Assembly: GCA_964402715.1 (NCBI GenBank)
Contig: CAYODJ010000009.1
Span: forward strand, 1-64,000
Length of the DNA: 64,000 bases
Direction of reading: 5' to 3'
Origin: CALXOD01 sp964402715
GTDB lineage: Bacteria; Verrucomicrobiota; Lentisphaeria; Victivallales; Victivallaceae
The translations under genes were made by a program, and so were the position numbers. A model generated the notes under the pieces. It searched no databases. It worked only from the letters and a program-made list of their open reading frames with translations, and was not told the DNA's origin. Below, piece after piece: positions 26,398 through 35,758 of the stretch (its first letter is position 1; every line of letters starts with the position of its first letter).

Positions 26398-27435
26398 TTA
26401 ATCTTTCGTGCCCTTGCAGCGCGTTGCAACATACTCCGTCGCCAGCACGGCCACCAGCCCCGCGACCGCAAGCAACACCGCGAGGCAGAACGAGCCGCCG
26501 TACCCGTCCGGCGCCACGTTGCGCACAATCAACGGAGTAATCTCCGCACCGGCCGTCTCGTACTGCTGCAATTGCGCCGCGTCAACCGGTAGATGCAACG
26601 TCACCAACGCCGATTCGGTCTTGACGGAGACCGCGACCGTCTGCTGCCACGGCCATAGACGAGGCATGGCTCCGACCATGAATCCAATCAACGCCGCCAC
26701 GGTCACGTCGCGATATCTCGCGAAAAGACAATTCAGCAGGTGCGCAAACAATCCCGCGCCGACCACGGCTCCCGACCCCATCCAAAAGAGCAAATGCAGA
26801 TTGGCGAGTGTCATGCGTCCGGTGACCAGATCGCCCACCGCGCTCCATACATACTGATACTGCCCGAACACCAACAGCAGGAACGAGCCGGAAATCCCCG
26901 GCAGAATCATGGCGCAGACGCAGATCGCGCCGCAGCAAAATGAAACATACCAGACGTTGGGGGTGCTGACAGGCACCAACGTAATCAGCACAAACGCCAC
27001 GACAGCGGCTATCGCCATGGCAGCGATTTGTCCAGCCCCCCACTTTTTCACATTGCGGAACACCGAAACAATCGACGCGGCAATAAGTCCAAAAAAGAAA
27101 GCGAATGTCATTGTCGTGTGCCGTGAAAGCAGATAGAGAATCAGTCTGGAGGCTCCTGCGAAAGCCACTGCAACGCCAACCGCAAGCGCCAACAGGAAAC
27201 GCCAAGGCAGCGTCTCGTAAAGTTCACGAAAACGGCCATGCAGTAACAGACGCAACGTCGCAACGGACGCGATCGTGCGAATGGAGTCAACCAGTTCCTC
27301 GAATATCCCGAGGATAAACGCCATGGTACCCCCGGAAACTCCGGGTATCACATTGGCAACCCCCATGGCGAATCCTGCGAAAACGATACGACAATACCCT
27401 GCGAAACTACGTTGTTTTGGCGATACGTCCATCAT
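26398..27435 (-). CDS. DUF368 protein, probable undecaprenyl-phosphate translocase (PopT type)
   Basis: A polytopic membrane protein of about 345 residues with the DUF368 signature GFAMGVANVIPGVSGGTMAFILGIFEELV near its N-terminus. A mirrored second-half motif (CAMILPGISGSFLLLVFGQY) indicates an internal repeat. DUF368 members (PopT) have been shown to recycle undecaprenyl phosphate across the inner membrane. Its place in front of lgt, ldcA and other envelope genes fits that role. The start is uncertain: ATG-ATG at 27435/27432 fits family length, with ATG 27465 or TTG 27486 as alternatives. A GCGAAA-17-TATATT pattern (27485-27513, minus) may be the operon promoter. Confidence 0.85.
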   Translation of the reverse strand: MMDVSPKQRSFAGYCRIVFAGFAMGVANVIPGVSGGTMAFILGIFEELVDSIRTIASVATLRLLLHGRFRELYETLPWRFLLALAVGVAVAFAGASRLILYLLSRHTTMTFAFFFGLIAASIVSVFRNVKKWGAGQIAAMAIAAVVAFVLITLVPVSTPNVWYVSFCCGAICVCAMILPGISGSFLLLVFGQYQYVWSAVGDLVTGRMTLANLHLLFWMGSGAVVGAGLFAHLLNCLFARYRDVTVAALIGFMVGAMPRLWPWQQTVAVSVKTESALVTLHLPVDAAQLQQYETAGAEITPLIVRNVAPDGYGGSFCLAVLLAVAGLVAVLATEYVATRCKGTKD

Positions 27436-27571
27436 AACGACAGCACTTTCTCCCGTGCGCGACATGTCAAAGTTACCGTCGGCCAATATACCGCCGCTTG
27501 TCCCATTTTTCGCCCGCCTGAAAATTTTTTAAATGGATTTTTCCCAAAAGCAATCTACATTAAGCGGCGGA

Positions 27572-27645
27572 AACCCCGTGGTGTAATGGTAGCACAAGTG
27601 GTTTTGGTCCACTTAGCTCAGGTTCGAGTCCTGGCGGGGTTGCCA
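27572..27645 (+). tRNA. tRNA-Gln(TTG)
   Basis: A 74-nt cloverleaf with encoded CCA. The acceptor AACCCCG pairs with CGGGGTT. The D-arm is GTGT-AATGGTA-GCAC. The anticodon stem AGTGG/CCACT encloses loop TTTTGGT with anticodon TTG (27604-27606). The T-arm loop is TTCGAGT. Its 5' half is nearly identical to the tRNA-Gln(CTG) at 37.0 kb. Confidence 0.95.
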
Positions 27646-27750
27646 GTTTCGGCGATCATCGGTACATGGCGCTCCGGAGTATTCGCCGAGAATGAATCCG
27701 CCGCCCGCCGACGGATTCAATCGGGGAGGCAAAATTCTTTCGAAACAGAT

Positions 27751-27779
27751 TTGACATTATCGCCTTTTTGCAGCATATT
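27751..27779 (+). promoter_or_regulatory. Putative acpP-fabF promoter
   Basis: A perfect TTGACA, a 17-bp spacer and CATATT, about 110 bp upstream of acpP. Confidence 0.55.
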
Positions 27780-27890
27780 ACCGTAGTTGGGTGTGGAGGC
27801 AGTTTTGCCGTGCCGCATATACAGTCACGGACAAGGTAATGATGCGGAAGACAATGATTCTGCTAAAAAGTCAATCGAAGGGGAAAAAAC

Positions 27891-28130
27891 ATGTCTGCTG
27901 TTGCTGAAAAAGTCAAAAAGATTGTCATTGAGCAGCTCGGAGTCCAGGAAGATCAGGTTACCGACGATGCGAAGTTCATTGAGGACCTTGGCGCCGATTC
28001 GCTCGATCAGGTTGAACTGGTCATGGCGCTCGAGGAGGAATTCGGTTCCGATATTCCCGATGAGGATGCTGAAAAACTGACCACCGTCGGCGAGGCTATC
28101 AAATACATCGAAAGCAAGAGTCAGGAATGA
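27891..28130 (+). CDS. acpP: Acyl carrier protein
   Basis: A 79-residue acidic four-helix carrier. The phosphopantetheine Ser lies in GADSLDQVELVMALEEEF (Ser near residue 38, DSLD). The third-helix region IPDEDAEKLTTVGEAI is typical. It carries fatty-acyl intermediates for FabF, encoded 116 bp downstream, the standard acpP-fabF pairing. Confidence 0.97.
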   Translation: MSAVAEKVKKIVIEQLGVQEDQVTDDAKFIEDLGADSLDQVELVMALEEEFGSDIPDEDAEKLTTVGEAIKYIESKSQE

Positions 28131-28246
28131 TTGCGTTTCTGTTTTGATGCAGGGTTCGTGCAATTAAGATGTTCTGAGGGGTCACTTCGTGTACGGCGTG
28201 GCTCCTTATTTTTGGCACCGGAAGGGGACGGGAAGGAGAATCTTGC

Positions 28247-29503
28247 ATGAGATCCAGACGAGTTGTTGTTACCGGCACCGGCATTATCTCCTGCGTTGGC
28301 AATGATTCCGCCAAGTTCTGGGAGGCGCTGGTTAACGGCCGCTGCGGCATAGGCAGGGTAACCCATTTTGACTCAAGCGAGTTCCGCACTCAAATCGCCG
28401 GCGAAGTCAAGGATTTCGACATTACTCGGTACCTGAACCCGAAAGAGGCCAAACGACTGGATCCTTTCTGTCAGTTTGCCATCGCTGCTGCGGACGAGGC
28501 GTTGCGGAACGCAGGGCTGCCCGCCAATTTCGGCGACAGCTCAATCGATCCCAACAGGGTCGGCGTGCTGGTGTCGAGCGGCATCGGCGGACTGCAGACC
28601 ATGAGCGAACAAGATCGCGTCCTTGCCGAACGCGGACCGTCCAAGGTGTCCCCTTTGCTTATCCCGATGATGATCGGAGACCTCGCGTCCGGCAACATTT
28701 CCATGCGCACCGGCGCCAAAGGCCCCAATCTCGGCATTGTCACCGCATGCGCCACCAGTTGCAATTCCATTGGCGAAGCCTACTGGATGATTCTGCGTGA
28801 CGACGCCGACATTATGATTACGGGAGGTGCGGAGTCCACAATCATCCCGCTAGGATTTGCAGGGTTCTGTGCGATGAAAGCCATGAGTCAGCGAAATGAC
28901 GATCCGTTGCACGCAAGCAGACCGTTCGACATGAACCGTGACGGATTCGTTATGAGCGAAGGTGCCGGCATTCTGGTGCTAGAGGAACTTGAGCATGCCA
29001 AAAGGCGTGGAGCCGACATCATCGCTGAGCTCATAGGGTACGGAGCCACCGGAGATGCGTATCACATAACCTCCCCGCACCCCGAGGGGGACGGAGCGGC
29101 CAGAGCCATCGGCATGGCGCTGCGTCATGCGGAGATCAATCCTGCGGATGTGGATTACATCAACGCGCACGGAACCAGCACCCAGCTGAACGATAAATAT
29201 GAAACCATGGCCATCAAAGCCGCATTCGGGGATCATGCCTACGACGTGTCCGTCAGCAGCACCAAGGGGACAACCGGGCACAGCCTCGGAGCCGCAGGTG
29301 CGCTTGAATCCACGGCATGCATGTTCGCAATCAGGGACGGCGTGATACCTCCGACAATCAACTACGAGAATCCGGATCCTGACTGTGATCTCGACATCAC
29401 GCCAAACATCGCGCGGGAAAAGAAAGTCGATATAGCGCTTAACATCAATCTTGGATTCGGCGGTCACAATGCGGTCACGGTTTTCCGCCGTTTTCAAAAG
29501 TGA
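28247..29503 (+). CDS. fabF: 3-oxoacyl-[acyl-carrier-protein] synthase II
   Basis: A 418-residue condensing enzyme of type II fatty-acid synthesis. The active-site Cys lies in VTACATSCNSIGEA, where the first Cys of CATSC fits the nucleophile. The two His lie in NAHGTSTQLND and the GTTGHSLGAAG block. The N-terminus RRVVVTGTGIIS and the C-terminal LGFGGHNA are typical. AGGAGA lies about 6 bases before the ATG. It elongates malonyl-ACP-primed chains carried by AcpP. Confidence 0.95.
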   Translation: MRSRRVVVTGTGIISCVGNDSAKFWEALVNGRCGIGRVTHFDSSEFRTQIAGEVKDFDITRYLNPKEAKRLDPFCQFAIAAADEALRNAGLPANFGDSSIDPNRVGVLVSSGIGGLQTMSEQDRVLAERGPSKVSPLLIPMMIGDLASGNISMRTGAKGPNLGIVTACATSCNSIGEAYWMILRDDADIMITGGAESTIIPLGFAGFCAMKAMSQRNDDPLHASRPFDMNRDGFVMSEGAGILVLEELEHAKRRGADIIAELIGYGATGDAYHITSPHPEGDGAARAIGMALRHAEINPADVDYINAHGTSTQLNDKYETMAIKAAFGDHAYDVSVSSTKGTTGHSLGAAGALESTACMFAIRDGVIPPTINYENPDPDCDLDITPNIAREKKVDIALNINLGFGGHNAVTVFRRFQK

Positions 29504-29816
29504 TATCCGCCCACCCGAGCTTCCTCTCATTCGCTTCATCCGGTTTTCGGGCGCTGCCCGTCATGGTCTCGCCCTGATGACAACTCAGAAATACGGAAAT
29601 GCCGCAACCTGAGTCGCCGCCGCTGACGGTGATTAAATGAATATAAATTCCACCGGGGATGTTTGAATGTCCGGAATTGAACGCTTATATTAGTGCGGTT
29701 AGTCGGCGATGGGTTTGCGGTCACGGAGGTTGAACCGCAGCGATCTGGCCGACAAGCGCCGAGGACATGTGCGGCATTTACCGGTAATGCGCGAGTAATT
29801 TTAAGGAGAATGACAG
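29504..29816. other. Intergenic region between fabF and the LysM lipoprotein gene
   Basis: About 310 bp. It contains the promoter pattern at 29663-29691 and a small GGGC/GCCC hairpin near 29550 that may help end the acpP-fabF transcript. No gene is seen. Confidence 0.4.
29663..29691 (+). promoter_or_regulatory. Putative promoter of the LysM lipoprotein-phoH operon
   Basis: TTGAAT, a 17-bp spacer and TATATT, about 125 bp upstream of the lipoprotein start. Confidence 0.5.
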
Positions 29817-30380
29817 ATGAAAACAATTTATGGCATGCTTGGATGCTCCATTCTGACTGTCGCTCTGGCCGGTTGCGGCCCAGAACTGGCGCAGACGCCG
29901 CTCGGGGAAAAGGAACAGGCATGGCAGTCCTCCATCAAGACGAGCTATCCGTCGTGGAAGCCGCCGCAGGCCGCTCCGCCTGCGATTCGTAACAATATGT
30001 CCAAAGATTTCGAAGATGATGCGTCCGAGGGTGCCGCTTCTCAAACTGAACCGACGGTGGATGATACGCAGTCCGCTGCCGACACGTCGAATATCCCGAC
30101 AGCCGCCGAGGATGCAGTTGATACCGGCAACAGCACGGATTCCGGTTCGGCGGCAGGTCTGAAACCGGACGCGGACAGTGCCGATGAGACGGCGACGGAA
30201 GCATCCGGATCGGATCAGATTTACACGGTTCAAAAGGGTGACAGTCTTTCATTAATCGCCAAAAAGTTCTACAAAGATGGCCGCAAATACTATTTGATTA
30301 TGAAGGCCAATCAGGATACTCTCAACGGAAAACCTGACCAGCTGAGTCCGGGCATGAAATTGAAAATTCCGTCGCTTTGA
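29817..30380 (+). CDS. LysM-domain lipoprotein
   Basis: A 187-residue protein with a lipoprotein signal peptide (lipobox LAGC, Cys near residue 20). A long low-complexity linker rich in Asp, Ala, Ser and Thr (about 60-135) is followed by one C-terminal LysM domain (YTVQKGDSLSLIAKKFYKDG to MKLKIPSL). LysM binds N-acetylglucosamine-containing glycans, so the protein probably tethers a membrane to peptidoglycan. GGAG precedes the ATG by 9 bases. phoH follows 61 bp downstream and may be co-transcribed. Confidence 0.88.
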   Translation: MKTIYGMLGCSILTVALAGCGPELAQTPLGEKEQAWQSSIKTSYPSWKPPQAAPPAIRNNMSKDFEDDASEGAASQTEPTVDDTQSAADTSNIPTAAEDAVDTGNSTDSGSAAGLKPDADSADETATEASGSDQIYTVQKGDSLSLIAKKFYKDGRKYYLIMKANQDTLNGKPDQLSPGMKLKIPSL

Positions 30381-30441
30381 GCACTGCTCTCAATGACAGC
30401 CGGCTCTGATCCGCCTTGTCATGAGAATGATTCTCTAGGTT

Positions 30442-31398
30442 ATGGAAGAGCGCTTCTATTTCGATAACGGAGCGGTTCTGAACGCCGTCTGTGCCGGAAA
30501 CGCGATCCACAATCTTCGACTGGTTCAGTCTGCTTTTCATGTGGCCGCAACGACGCATAGCGGATGCGTTAAAATCGCGGGAGATTCCGCGGACGTGCCC
30601 CGCGCCGTCCGTTTCCTTAAGGAAGCCTCCACGTTCTATGAAAAGCACGATTGCCGGATGGATCAGCAGGATTTTGAGCTCCTGCTCCGTTGCTGCCGCA
30701 GCGAGAGGATCCATGATATCCATGAGTTGTGGGACGAACGAATCACCGTCAGCCCGAAAAAGCGGCAGGTGCTGCCCCGTTCACGACACCAGCTGGAATA
30801 TATACGAGCCATCCGACAGCACGATATTGTTTTCGGCATAGGACCGGCCGGCACAGGGAAAACATATCTGGCGATGGCCTTGGCGGTCTCTTCCTTCCTG
30901 CAGGGGGAATGCAGCCGAATCATACTTACCCGTCCGGCGCGCGAATCGGGAGAAAACCTTGGCTTTTTGCCGGGCGATCTGAAAGACAAAGTCATGCCGT
31001 ATCTGCGACCGCTCTACGACGCGCTATATGACATGCTCTCACTGGAAGAGGCTTCCGTGCTCATCGAAAAGGGAGCCATTGAAGTCGCCCCGTTGGCTTT
31101 CATGCGCGGGAGAACACTAGGCAACGCTTTCATCATTTTAGATGAGGCTCAGAACACCACCCCTGAACAGATGCTGATGTTTTTGACCAGAATCGGGTTC
31201 CGATCCAAATGCGTCGTGACGGGGGATCCCACTCAAACTGATCTGCCCCGCAGTGAAGAATCCGGTCTGCGGCAGGCGGAACGCACGTTGGCGAGCATGG
31301 ATGAAATAGCTTTTTGCCGGTTCGATACCGGCGATGTGGTGCGACATGCTCTGCTGGGGAAAATTATCGACGCTTTTGTGCAGGGAAACCATGTTTAA
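30442..31398 (+). CDS. PhoH-family ATPase
   Basis: A 318-residue P-loop protein with an N-terminal region of about 100 residues and the PhoH ATPase domain. Seen are Walker A GPAGTGKTYLAMA, LTRPARESGENLGFLPGDLK, Walker B AFIILDEAQNTTPEQ, and TGDPTQTDLPR. It is linked to RNA metabolism by its constant association with YbeY, also encoded here. Its last 8 bases overlap the following 7TM-HD gene, and ybeY comes next, the widely conserved phoH-HD-ybeY order. Confidence 0.93.
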   Translation: MEERFYFDNGAVLNAVCAGNAIHNLRLVQSAFHVAATTHSGCVKIAGDSADVPRAVRFLKEASTFYEKHDCRMDQQDFELLLRCCRSERIHDIHELWDERITVSPKKRQVLPRSRHQLEYIRAIRQHDIVFGIGPAGTGKTYLAMALAVSSFLQGECSRIILTRPARESGENLGFLPGDLKDKVMPYLRPLYDALYDMLSLEEASVLIEKGAIEVAPLAFMRGRTLGNAFIILDEAQNTTPEQMLMFLTRIGFRSKCVVTGDPTQTDLPRSEESGLRQAERTLASMDEIAFCRFDTGDVVRHALLGKIIDAFVQGNHV

Positions 31399-33784
31399 CG
31401 GGCTTATTGCAGTTCTGAAGCATTTCAAGACTCGGCGGGTCATTGAGTGGCATCACTTGACCAGGACAACCCGGCGACGCAATGATCAGTCAGGCCATTC
31501 CACCGTGGCAAAATTTTCCGCTGTGTTGGGAATCTTCATTTTTATCCTGTGCTGGGGAGTCTGCTCCCTGTTGCTGACATTGTCGAGTTCCAATCAACAG
31601 GCCATAGAAAAACTGGTTCTCGGACAGAGAGCACCCCGGACGATCAACACTGAATTTGACTTCACCTATGAAGATCGAAACGCAACCGAGCAGGCAAGAC
31701 AGGAAGCGGCAAAGCGAGAACCTCTCTTCTATCATATTTCAGAATCTGCGAACGAGAAGATACAGCAAAACTTCAGAGATTTCTTCAACACTGTCTCGTC
31801 TCGTGTCAACTCCAATGCAGCGGACACTCAACGGCAGAATTACAACGGCAGCACAGCCGACAGCCTTGCCGCCGGTTTAGATCCGACAGCGCTGAAAGTT
31901 CTTTACCAATGCTTCAGCAATCCCGCAGCCTACGGCAATTTTAAAAACGAATTGGATATCCTGCTGCTCGGTGGTTTTCTGAGCACCTCCGACAAAGCAA
32001 TGCTTCAACGGAATCAGAAGATTCGCATCATAGATCCGCAACACAGGGAAAGGCTTGCCCACGTCGCTTATGAGCAGCCAAGTGACATGGATGTCGCCAA
32101 TCTGCTGGCGGACGCTGCGCTGAAATTCTGCCCTCTGAATCAGGATCGCGGCAATCTCAAAAAGAGTTTCGTGGAAACATTCAAAATCTTGCTGGAGGTT
32201 TCCGGCAATCTCACATTTGATTCACGGCGTACGGAAGAAGGCCGCGTCAGCGCCGCAAAAAAGGTGCTGCCCGTCTCTGCGGAAATCCCTAAGCACCATC
32301 CGATCATTCGCAAGGGAGAACTGGTTGACGAAGCACTGCTGGAACGACTGACTCTCTACGAACGCAGCAGTGAATCACGGGCAATAGATCGCGGGAACTG
32401 GCATCACCTGGTTTTCAACATATTCTGGAGTTTCGCATTGGTGACACTGGCCGCTTTCTATCTGTACCACATCCATCCTGAGATAGTGCGCAGCAGTCAA
32501 AACCTCTGCATTGTCGCCTCGGTGGTGATTGCCGCCCTTGTTCTCAATTACATCGGCATCGAACTGTTCAAGATGCTGTCCAGTGAGAGCCGCACTCTGC
32601 CGCCGACTCTAGTCATCGATGCAGTGCCGTTAGCGCTCGTCGCCGTGCTCATGGCTACATTCCTGGGATTTCGGGCGGCGTTGTGCACCGGATTTTTTGT
32701 CGCCTCCATCACCGCACTCATGCTTGATCTTTCATTTGAATTTGCACTGAAAGGCTTCGTGATCTGTTCCCTGACCGCATTGGCGGTGCGTTCCACCACG
32801 AATTACCGGGCCTTTTTCCTGCGTACAATTTTCTCGGTTTTTCCATTGATATGGCTGTTGAACGGCAATGTCTTCGGAACCGCCCCCGATTGGCAGACCA
32901 CCAGCCGCCTGGCTCTGCAATCCGGTTCTCTGGCGCTGAGCAACGCCTTGATTACCGCCATTCTGGCGCTGCTGCTGATTTTCGCATATGAACTGCTGTT
33001 CAACGTCACCACCAACATGTCCCTGATGGTGCTCTGCGACTATAATCACCCGTTGCTGGAACGCATGAAACGGGAAGCGCCCGGAACGTTTTTCCACAGT
33101 CTTATGGTGGCGACCTTGGCGGAAGATGCCGCACGAGCCATACATGCCAACTATCTGCGGGCAAAAGTGGGAGCTTTGTTTCACGATATCGGAAAACTGT
33201 CCAACTCGCAATACTTCACAGAGAACAATCAAAGCATGGCGAACCGCCATACCGAGTTGACACCGCAGATGAGCAGCATGATCATTCGAAACCACGTTCA
33301 AGAAGGATTGAAACTGGCTCGTCAGTACAAGCTCAATAAAATCGTCCTCGACGCCATTGAACAACATCATGGCAACGACTTGGTTCATTATTTTTTCAGA
33401 CGCGCCATGGATAACAGCCGTGAAACCGGTGATGAAATAACCGAGTCTCAGTTCCGCTATCAGGGGAGTCCTCCTCGAAGCAAAGAAATCGCCATTATCA
33501 GTCTGGCGGACGCATGCGAAGCCGCCAGCCGCTCTTTAGACAAACCGTCCGCATCCCGCATCGAAGCACTCGTCAATGCGATTTTCCAGAAACGCTTCCG
33601 TGACGGCCAGTTGATTCACGCCGACATGACGCTGGGAGAACTGGAAAAGGTCCGGCAAAGCTTTATTAACAATCTGATCAATATGAGACACGGCAGAGTA
33701 GCCTACCAGAAAGACAACAATCAAAGTGAAAGCGATTTATTCTTGGACTCCCCGCAGGACGATAGCCGCACCGGCAAACATTAA
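31391..33784 (+). CDS. 7TM-HD family phosphohydrolase (PgpH/YqfF type)
   Basis: A 797-residue membrane protein. One N-terminal transmembrane helix (about 45-65) is followed by a large extracytoplasmic 7TMR-HDED-type domain of about 300 residues. Seven transmembrane helices (roughly 340-550) lead to a cytoplasmic HD domain with His-Asp in GALFHDIGKLSNSQYF and later EQHHG and SLADACEAA metal ligands. In Firmicutes such proteins (PgpH) hydrolyse c-di-AMP, but whether this organism makes c-di-AMP cannot be seen. The ATG at 31391 overlaps the phoH end by 8 bp. ybeY starts 10 bp after its stop. Confidence 0.9.
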   Translation: MFNGLIAVLKHFKTRRVIEWHHLTRTTRRRNDQSGHSTVAKFSAVLGIFIFILCWGVCSLLLTLSSSNQQAIEKLVLGQRAPRTINTEFDFTYEDRNATEQARQEAAKREPLFYHISESANEKIQQNFRDFFNTVSSRVNSNAADTQRQNYNGSTADSLAAGLDPTALKVLYQCFSNPAAYGNFKNELDILLLGGFLSTSDKAMLQRNQKIRIIDPQHRERLAHVAYEQPSDMDVANLLADAALKFCPLNQDRGNLKKSFVETFKILLEVSGNLTFDSRRTEEGRVSAAKKVLPVSAEIPKHHPIIRKGELVDEALLERLTLYERSSESRAIDRGNWHHLVFNIFWSFALVTLAAFYLYHIHPEIVRSSQNLCIVASVVIAALVLNYIGIELFKMLSSESRTLPPTLVIDAVPLALVAVLMATFLGFRAALCTGFFVASITALMLDLSFEFALKGFVICSLTALAVRSTTNYRAFFLRTIFSVFPLIWLLNGNVFGTAPDWQTTSRLALQSGSLALSNALITAILALLLIFAYELLFNVTTNMSLMVLCDYNHPLLERMKREAPGTFFHSLMVATLAEDAARAIHANYLRAKVGALFHDIGKLSNSQYFTENNQSMANRHTELTPQMSSMIIRNHVQEGLKLARQYKLNKIVLDAIEQHHGNDLVHYFFRRAMDNSRETGDEITESQFRYQGSPPRSKEIAIISLADACEAASRSLDKPSASRIEALVNAIFQKRFRDGQLIHADMTLGELEKVRQSFINNLINMRHGRVAYQKDNNQSESDLFLDSPQDDSRTGKH

Positions 33785-33794
33785 TCGGAAATTG

Positions 33795-34220
33795 ATGAAT
33801 CGTCTACTGCGGCGTTCTGCGGAATTGTCCGGCCTGCCGGTGGACGCCGAATGGCGCGCGGAAATCAGGTTCGTCAACGACCGCGACATGGCACATGTCA
33901 ATGAGGAATATCTGGGACACAGGGGAACAACGGATGTAATCACCTTCAGCTATTTTGATGACCCTGATTCGCTTTTCCCCGGAGACACCGCCGTGGAGCT
34001 GCTGATCTGCGTAGACACGGCCTTCAGGGAAGGCATGCGACGAAAAAATGCCACCTTCGCCGGCGAACTGACCCTTTACATCGTTCATGGATTCCTGCAT
34101 GCCGCCGGGGAAAACGACCTGTCTAAAGACGACCGTCAACGGATGCGGCGACGCGAAAGAACCGTCATGTCTCGTCTGCGCAGCGAATTCGACCTGAATC
34201 AGGTGTTCGGTTTCCAATGA
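33795..34220 (+). CDS. ybeY: Endoribonuclease / rRNA maturation factor YbeY
   Basis: A 141-residue metal-dependent protein needed for 16S rRNA 3'-end maturation and ribosome quality control. Seen are EIRFVNDRDMAHVNEEY, GTTDVITFSY (44-53) and the metal site HGFLHAAGEND. His98 and His102 are kept, but the third ligand of the usual HGxLHLxGYDH is Asp108. Asp here is known in other lineages, so activity is likely retained. The start used lies 10 bp after the HD gene. A longer frame starting inside that gene is possible but has an unusual N-terminus. Confidence 0.9.
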   Translation: MNRLLRRSAELSGLPVDAEWRAEIRFVNDRDMAHVNEEYLGHRGTTDVITFSYFDDPDSLFPGDTAVELLICVDTAFREGMRRKNATFAGELTLYIVHGFLHAAGENDLSKDDRQRMRRRERTVMSRLRSEFDLNQVFGFQ

Positions 34221-34406
34221 CGCGATGCCGCCGCTGATGTACGGCTTTCACCGCGACACATATCATATATATGCACGGAGACACGAACCCTGTCGTCTGA
34301 GAAAAATGCCCCATCGGACGGCAACGGAGAGAAGCCGACGGATGATGAAAGTCGACTTCTCCCCATGTGAGACATTCCACCGCCGACATCGACGGTCGAG
34401 CATGCT

Positions 34407-35660
34407 TTATTTGTCACTCAGGGCAACCACTCCAGGCAGTTCTTTCCCCTCGAGAAATTCAAGCGACGCGCCGCCGCCGGTGGATATATGGCTCATTTTA
34501 TCCGCCAAACCGGACTTGTTCACCGCAGCGACAGAATCACCACCCCCGATTATGGAAGTACCGCCTCCGCTGCTGATGTCCGCAACCGCTTTGCATATTC
34601 CCATAGTGCCGTCGGCGAATTTAGCCATCTCAAAGCATCCCATCGGACCGTTCCAAACGACCGTTTTGGCTCCTCCTATCGCTTTCGCATACAGAGATGT
34701 CGTCTTCGGTCCGATGTCCAGCGCCATCCAGCCGGAGGGAATCTCATCCCCGACGATTTGCGTGCGAGCGTCCGCATCGAATTTGTCAGCCGCAACATTG
34801 TCGATCGGCAGCAGCAGGTTGACTCCACGTTTTTTTGCCATGCCGATCATGTCACGGGTATATTCCAACTGATCCGTCTCGCACAGCGACGCCCCGACCT
34901 CATGACCTTGCGCCTTTAAAAAGGTGTAGGCCATTCCGCCTCCGATAATCAGCGTATCGACCTTGCCGATGAGATTTCTCACCACTGCAAGCTTGTCGGA
35001 GACTTTTGCCCCTCCCAGGATAGCCACAAAGGGACGCACAGGATGTTCAAGCGCACTGCCGAGATATTCAATCTCCTTCTCCAGCAGAAAACCCGCAACG
35101 CTCTCCTTCACATACTTGCAGACGACCGCAGTGGACGCATGGGCGCGGTGCGCACTGCCAAAAGCATCATTGCAGAAAATGTCGCCGTAAGAAGCGAGCT
35201 TCTTCGCCAACTGCGCCTGTCGCTCCTTCATGTCCGTTTTCTTGGCGGCATATTCGGCATCCGTCATGCCGTCCGCTCTTTTGACCTTGCCTTCCTCCTC
35301 CTTGTAAAAGCGAGTGTTCTCCAACATCAGGACATCGCCCTGCTTAAGCGCCGACACAGCGGCATCCGCAGTCGCACAATCCGGGGCGAAAGACACCTGA
35401 CGACCCAATAACTTCGCCAGATAATCCGCCACCGGCTTCAAACTGAAATCAGCCTCGTAACCTTTTCCGGAAGGACGGCCAAGATGACTCATAAGCACCA
35501 GACTCGCACCATGATCCAACACATACCGTATGGTCGGCAACGCGCCGCGGATCCGCGTATCATCTTTAATCTGTCCATTTTTAATCGGCACGTTGAAATC
35601 AACGCGCATGACAACGCGCTTACCCTGCAAATCCACATCGCGAACAGTTTTCTTATTCAT
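34407..35660 (-). CDS. pgk: Phosphoglycerate kinase
   Basis: A 417-residue glycolytic kinase making ATP from 1,3-bisphosphoglycerate. Seen are RVDFNVPIKNGQIKDDTRI, LMSHLGRPSGKGYEADFSL, ENTRFYKEEEGK, NDAFGSAHRAHAST, ILGGAKVSDKL and the nucleotide-binding GGGDSVAAVNKSG. It lies about 100 bp downstream of gap in the same direction, so the two sequential glycolytic steps are probably co-expressed. The acidic insertion around residues 110-135 (KVKRADGMTDAEYAAK) is longer than in E. coli. Confidence 0.96.
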   Translation of the reverse strand: MNKKTVRDVDLQGKRVVMRVDFNVPIKNGQIKDDTRIRGALPTIRYVLDHGASLVLMSHLGRPSGKGYEADFSLKPVADYLAKLLGRQVSFAPDCATADAAVSALKQGDVLMLENTRFYKEEEGKVKRADGMTDAEYAAKKTDMKERQAQLAKKLASYGDIFCNDAFGSAHRAHASTAVVCKYVKESVAGFLLEKEIEYLGSALEHPVRPFVAILGGAKVSDKLAVVRNLIGKVDTLIIGGGMAYTFLKAQGHEVGASLCETDQLEYTRDMIGMAKKRGVNLLLPIDNVAADKFDADARTQIVGDEIPSGWMALDIGPKTTSLYAKAIGGAKTVVWNGPMGCFEMAKFADGTMGICKAVADISSGGGTSIIGGGDSVAAVNKSGLADKMSHISTGGGASLEFLEGKELPGVVALSDK

Positions 35661-35758
35661 GCGCTTGAACTCCTAAACCAATCTGTTGCGTCTTTAAGCA
35701 AAATAAACGGGGCGAGCGGCGAGCCGCCCTCCCCATCGCGACCGGTTTTCTCCGAAAA

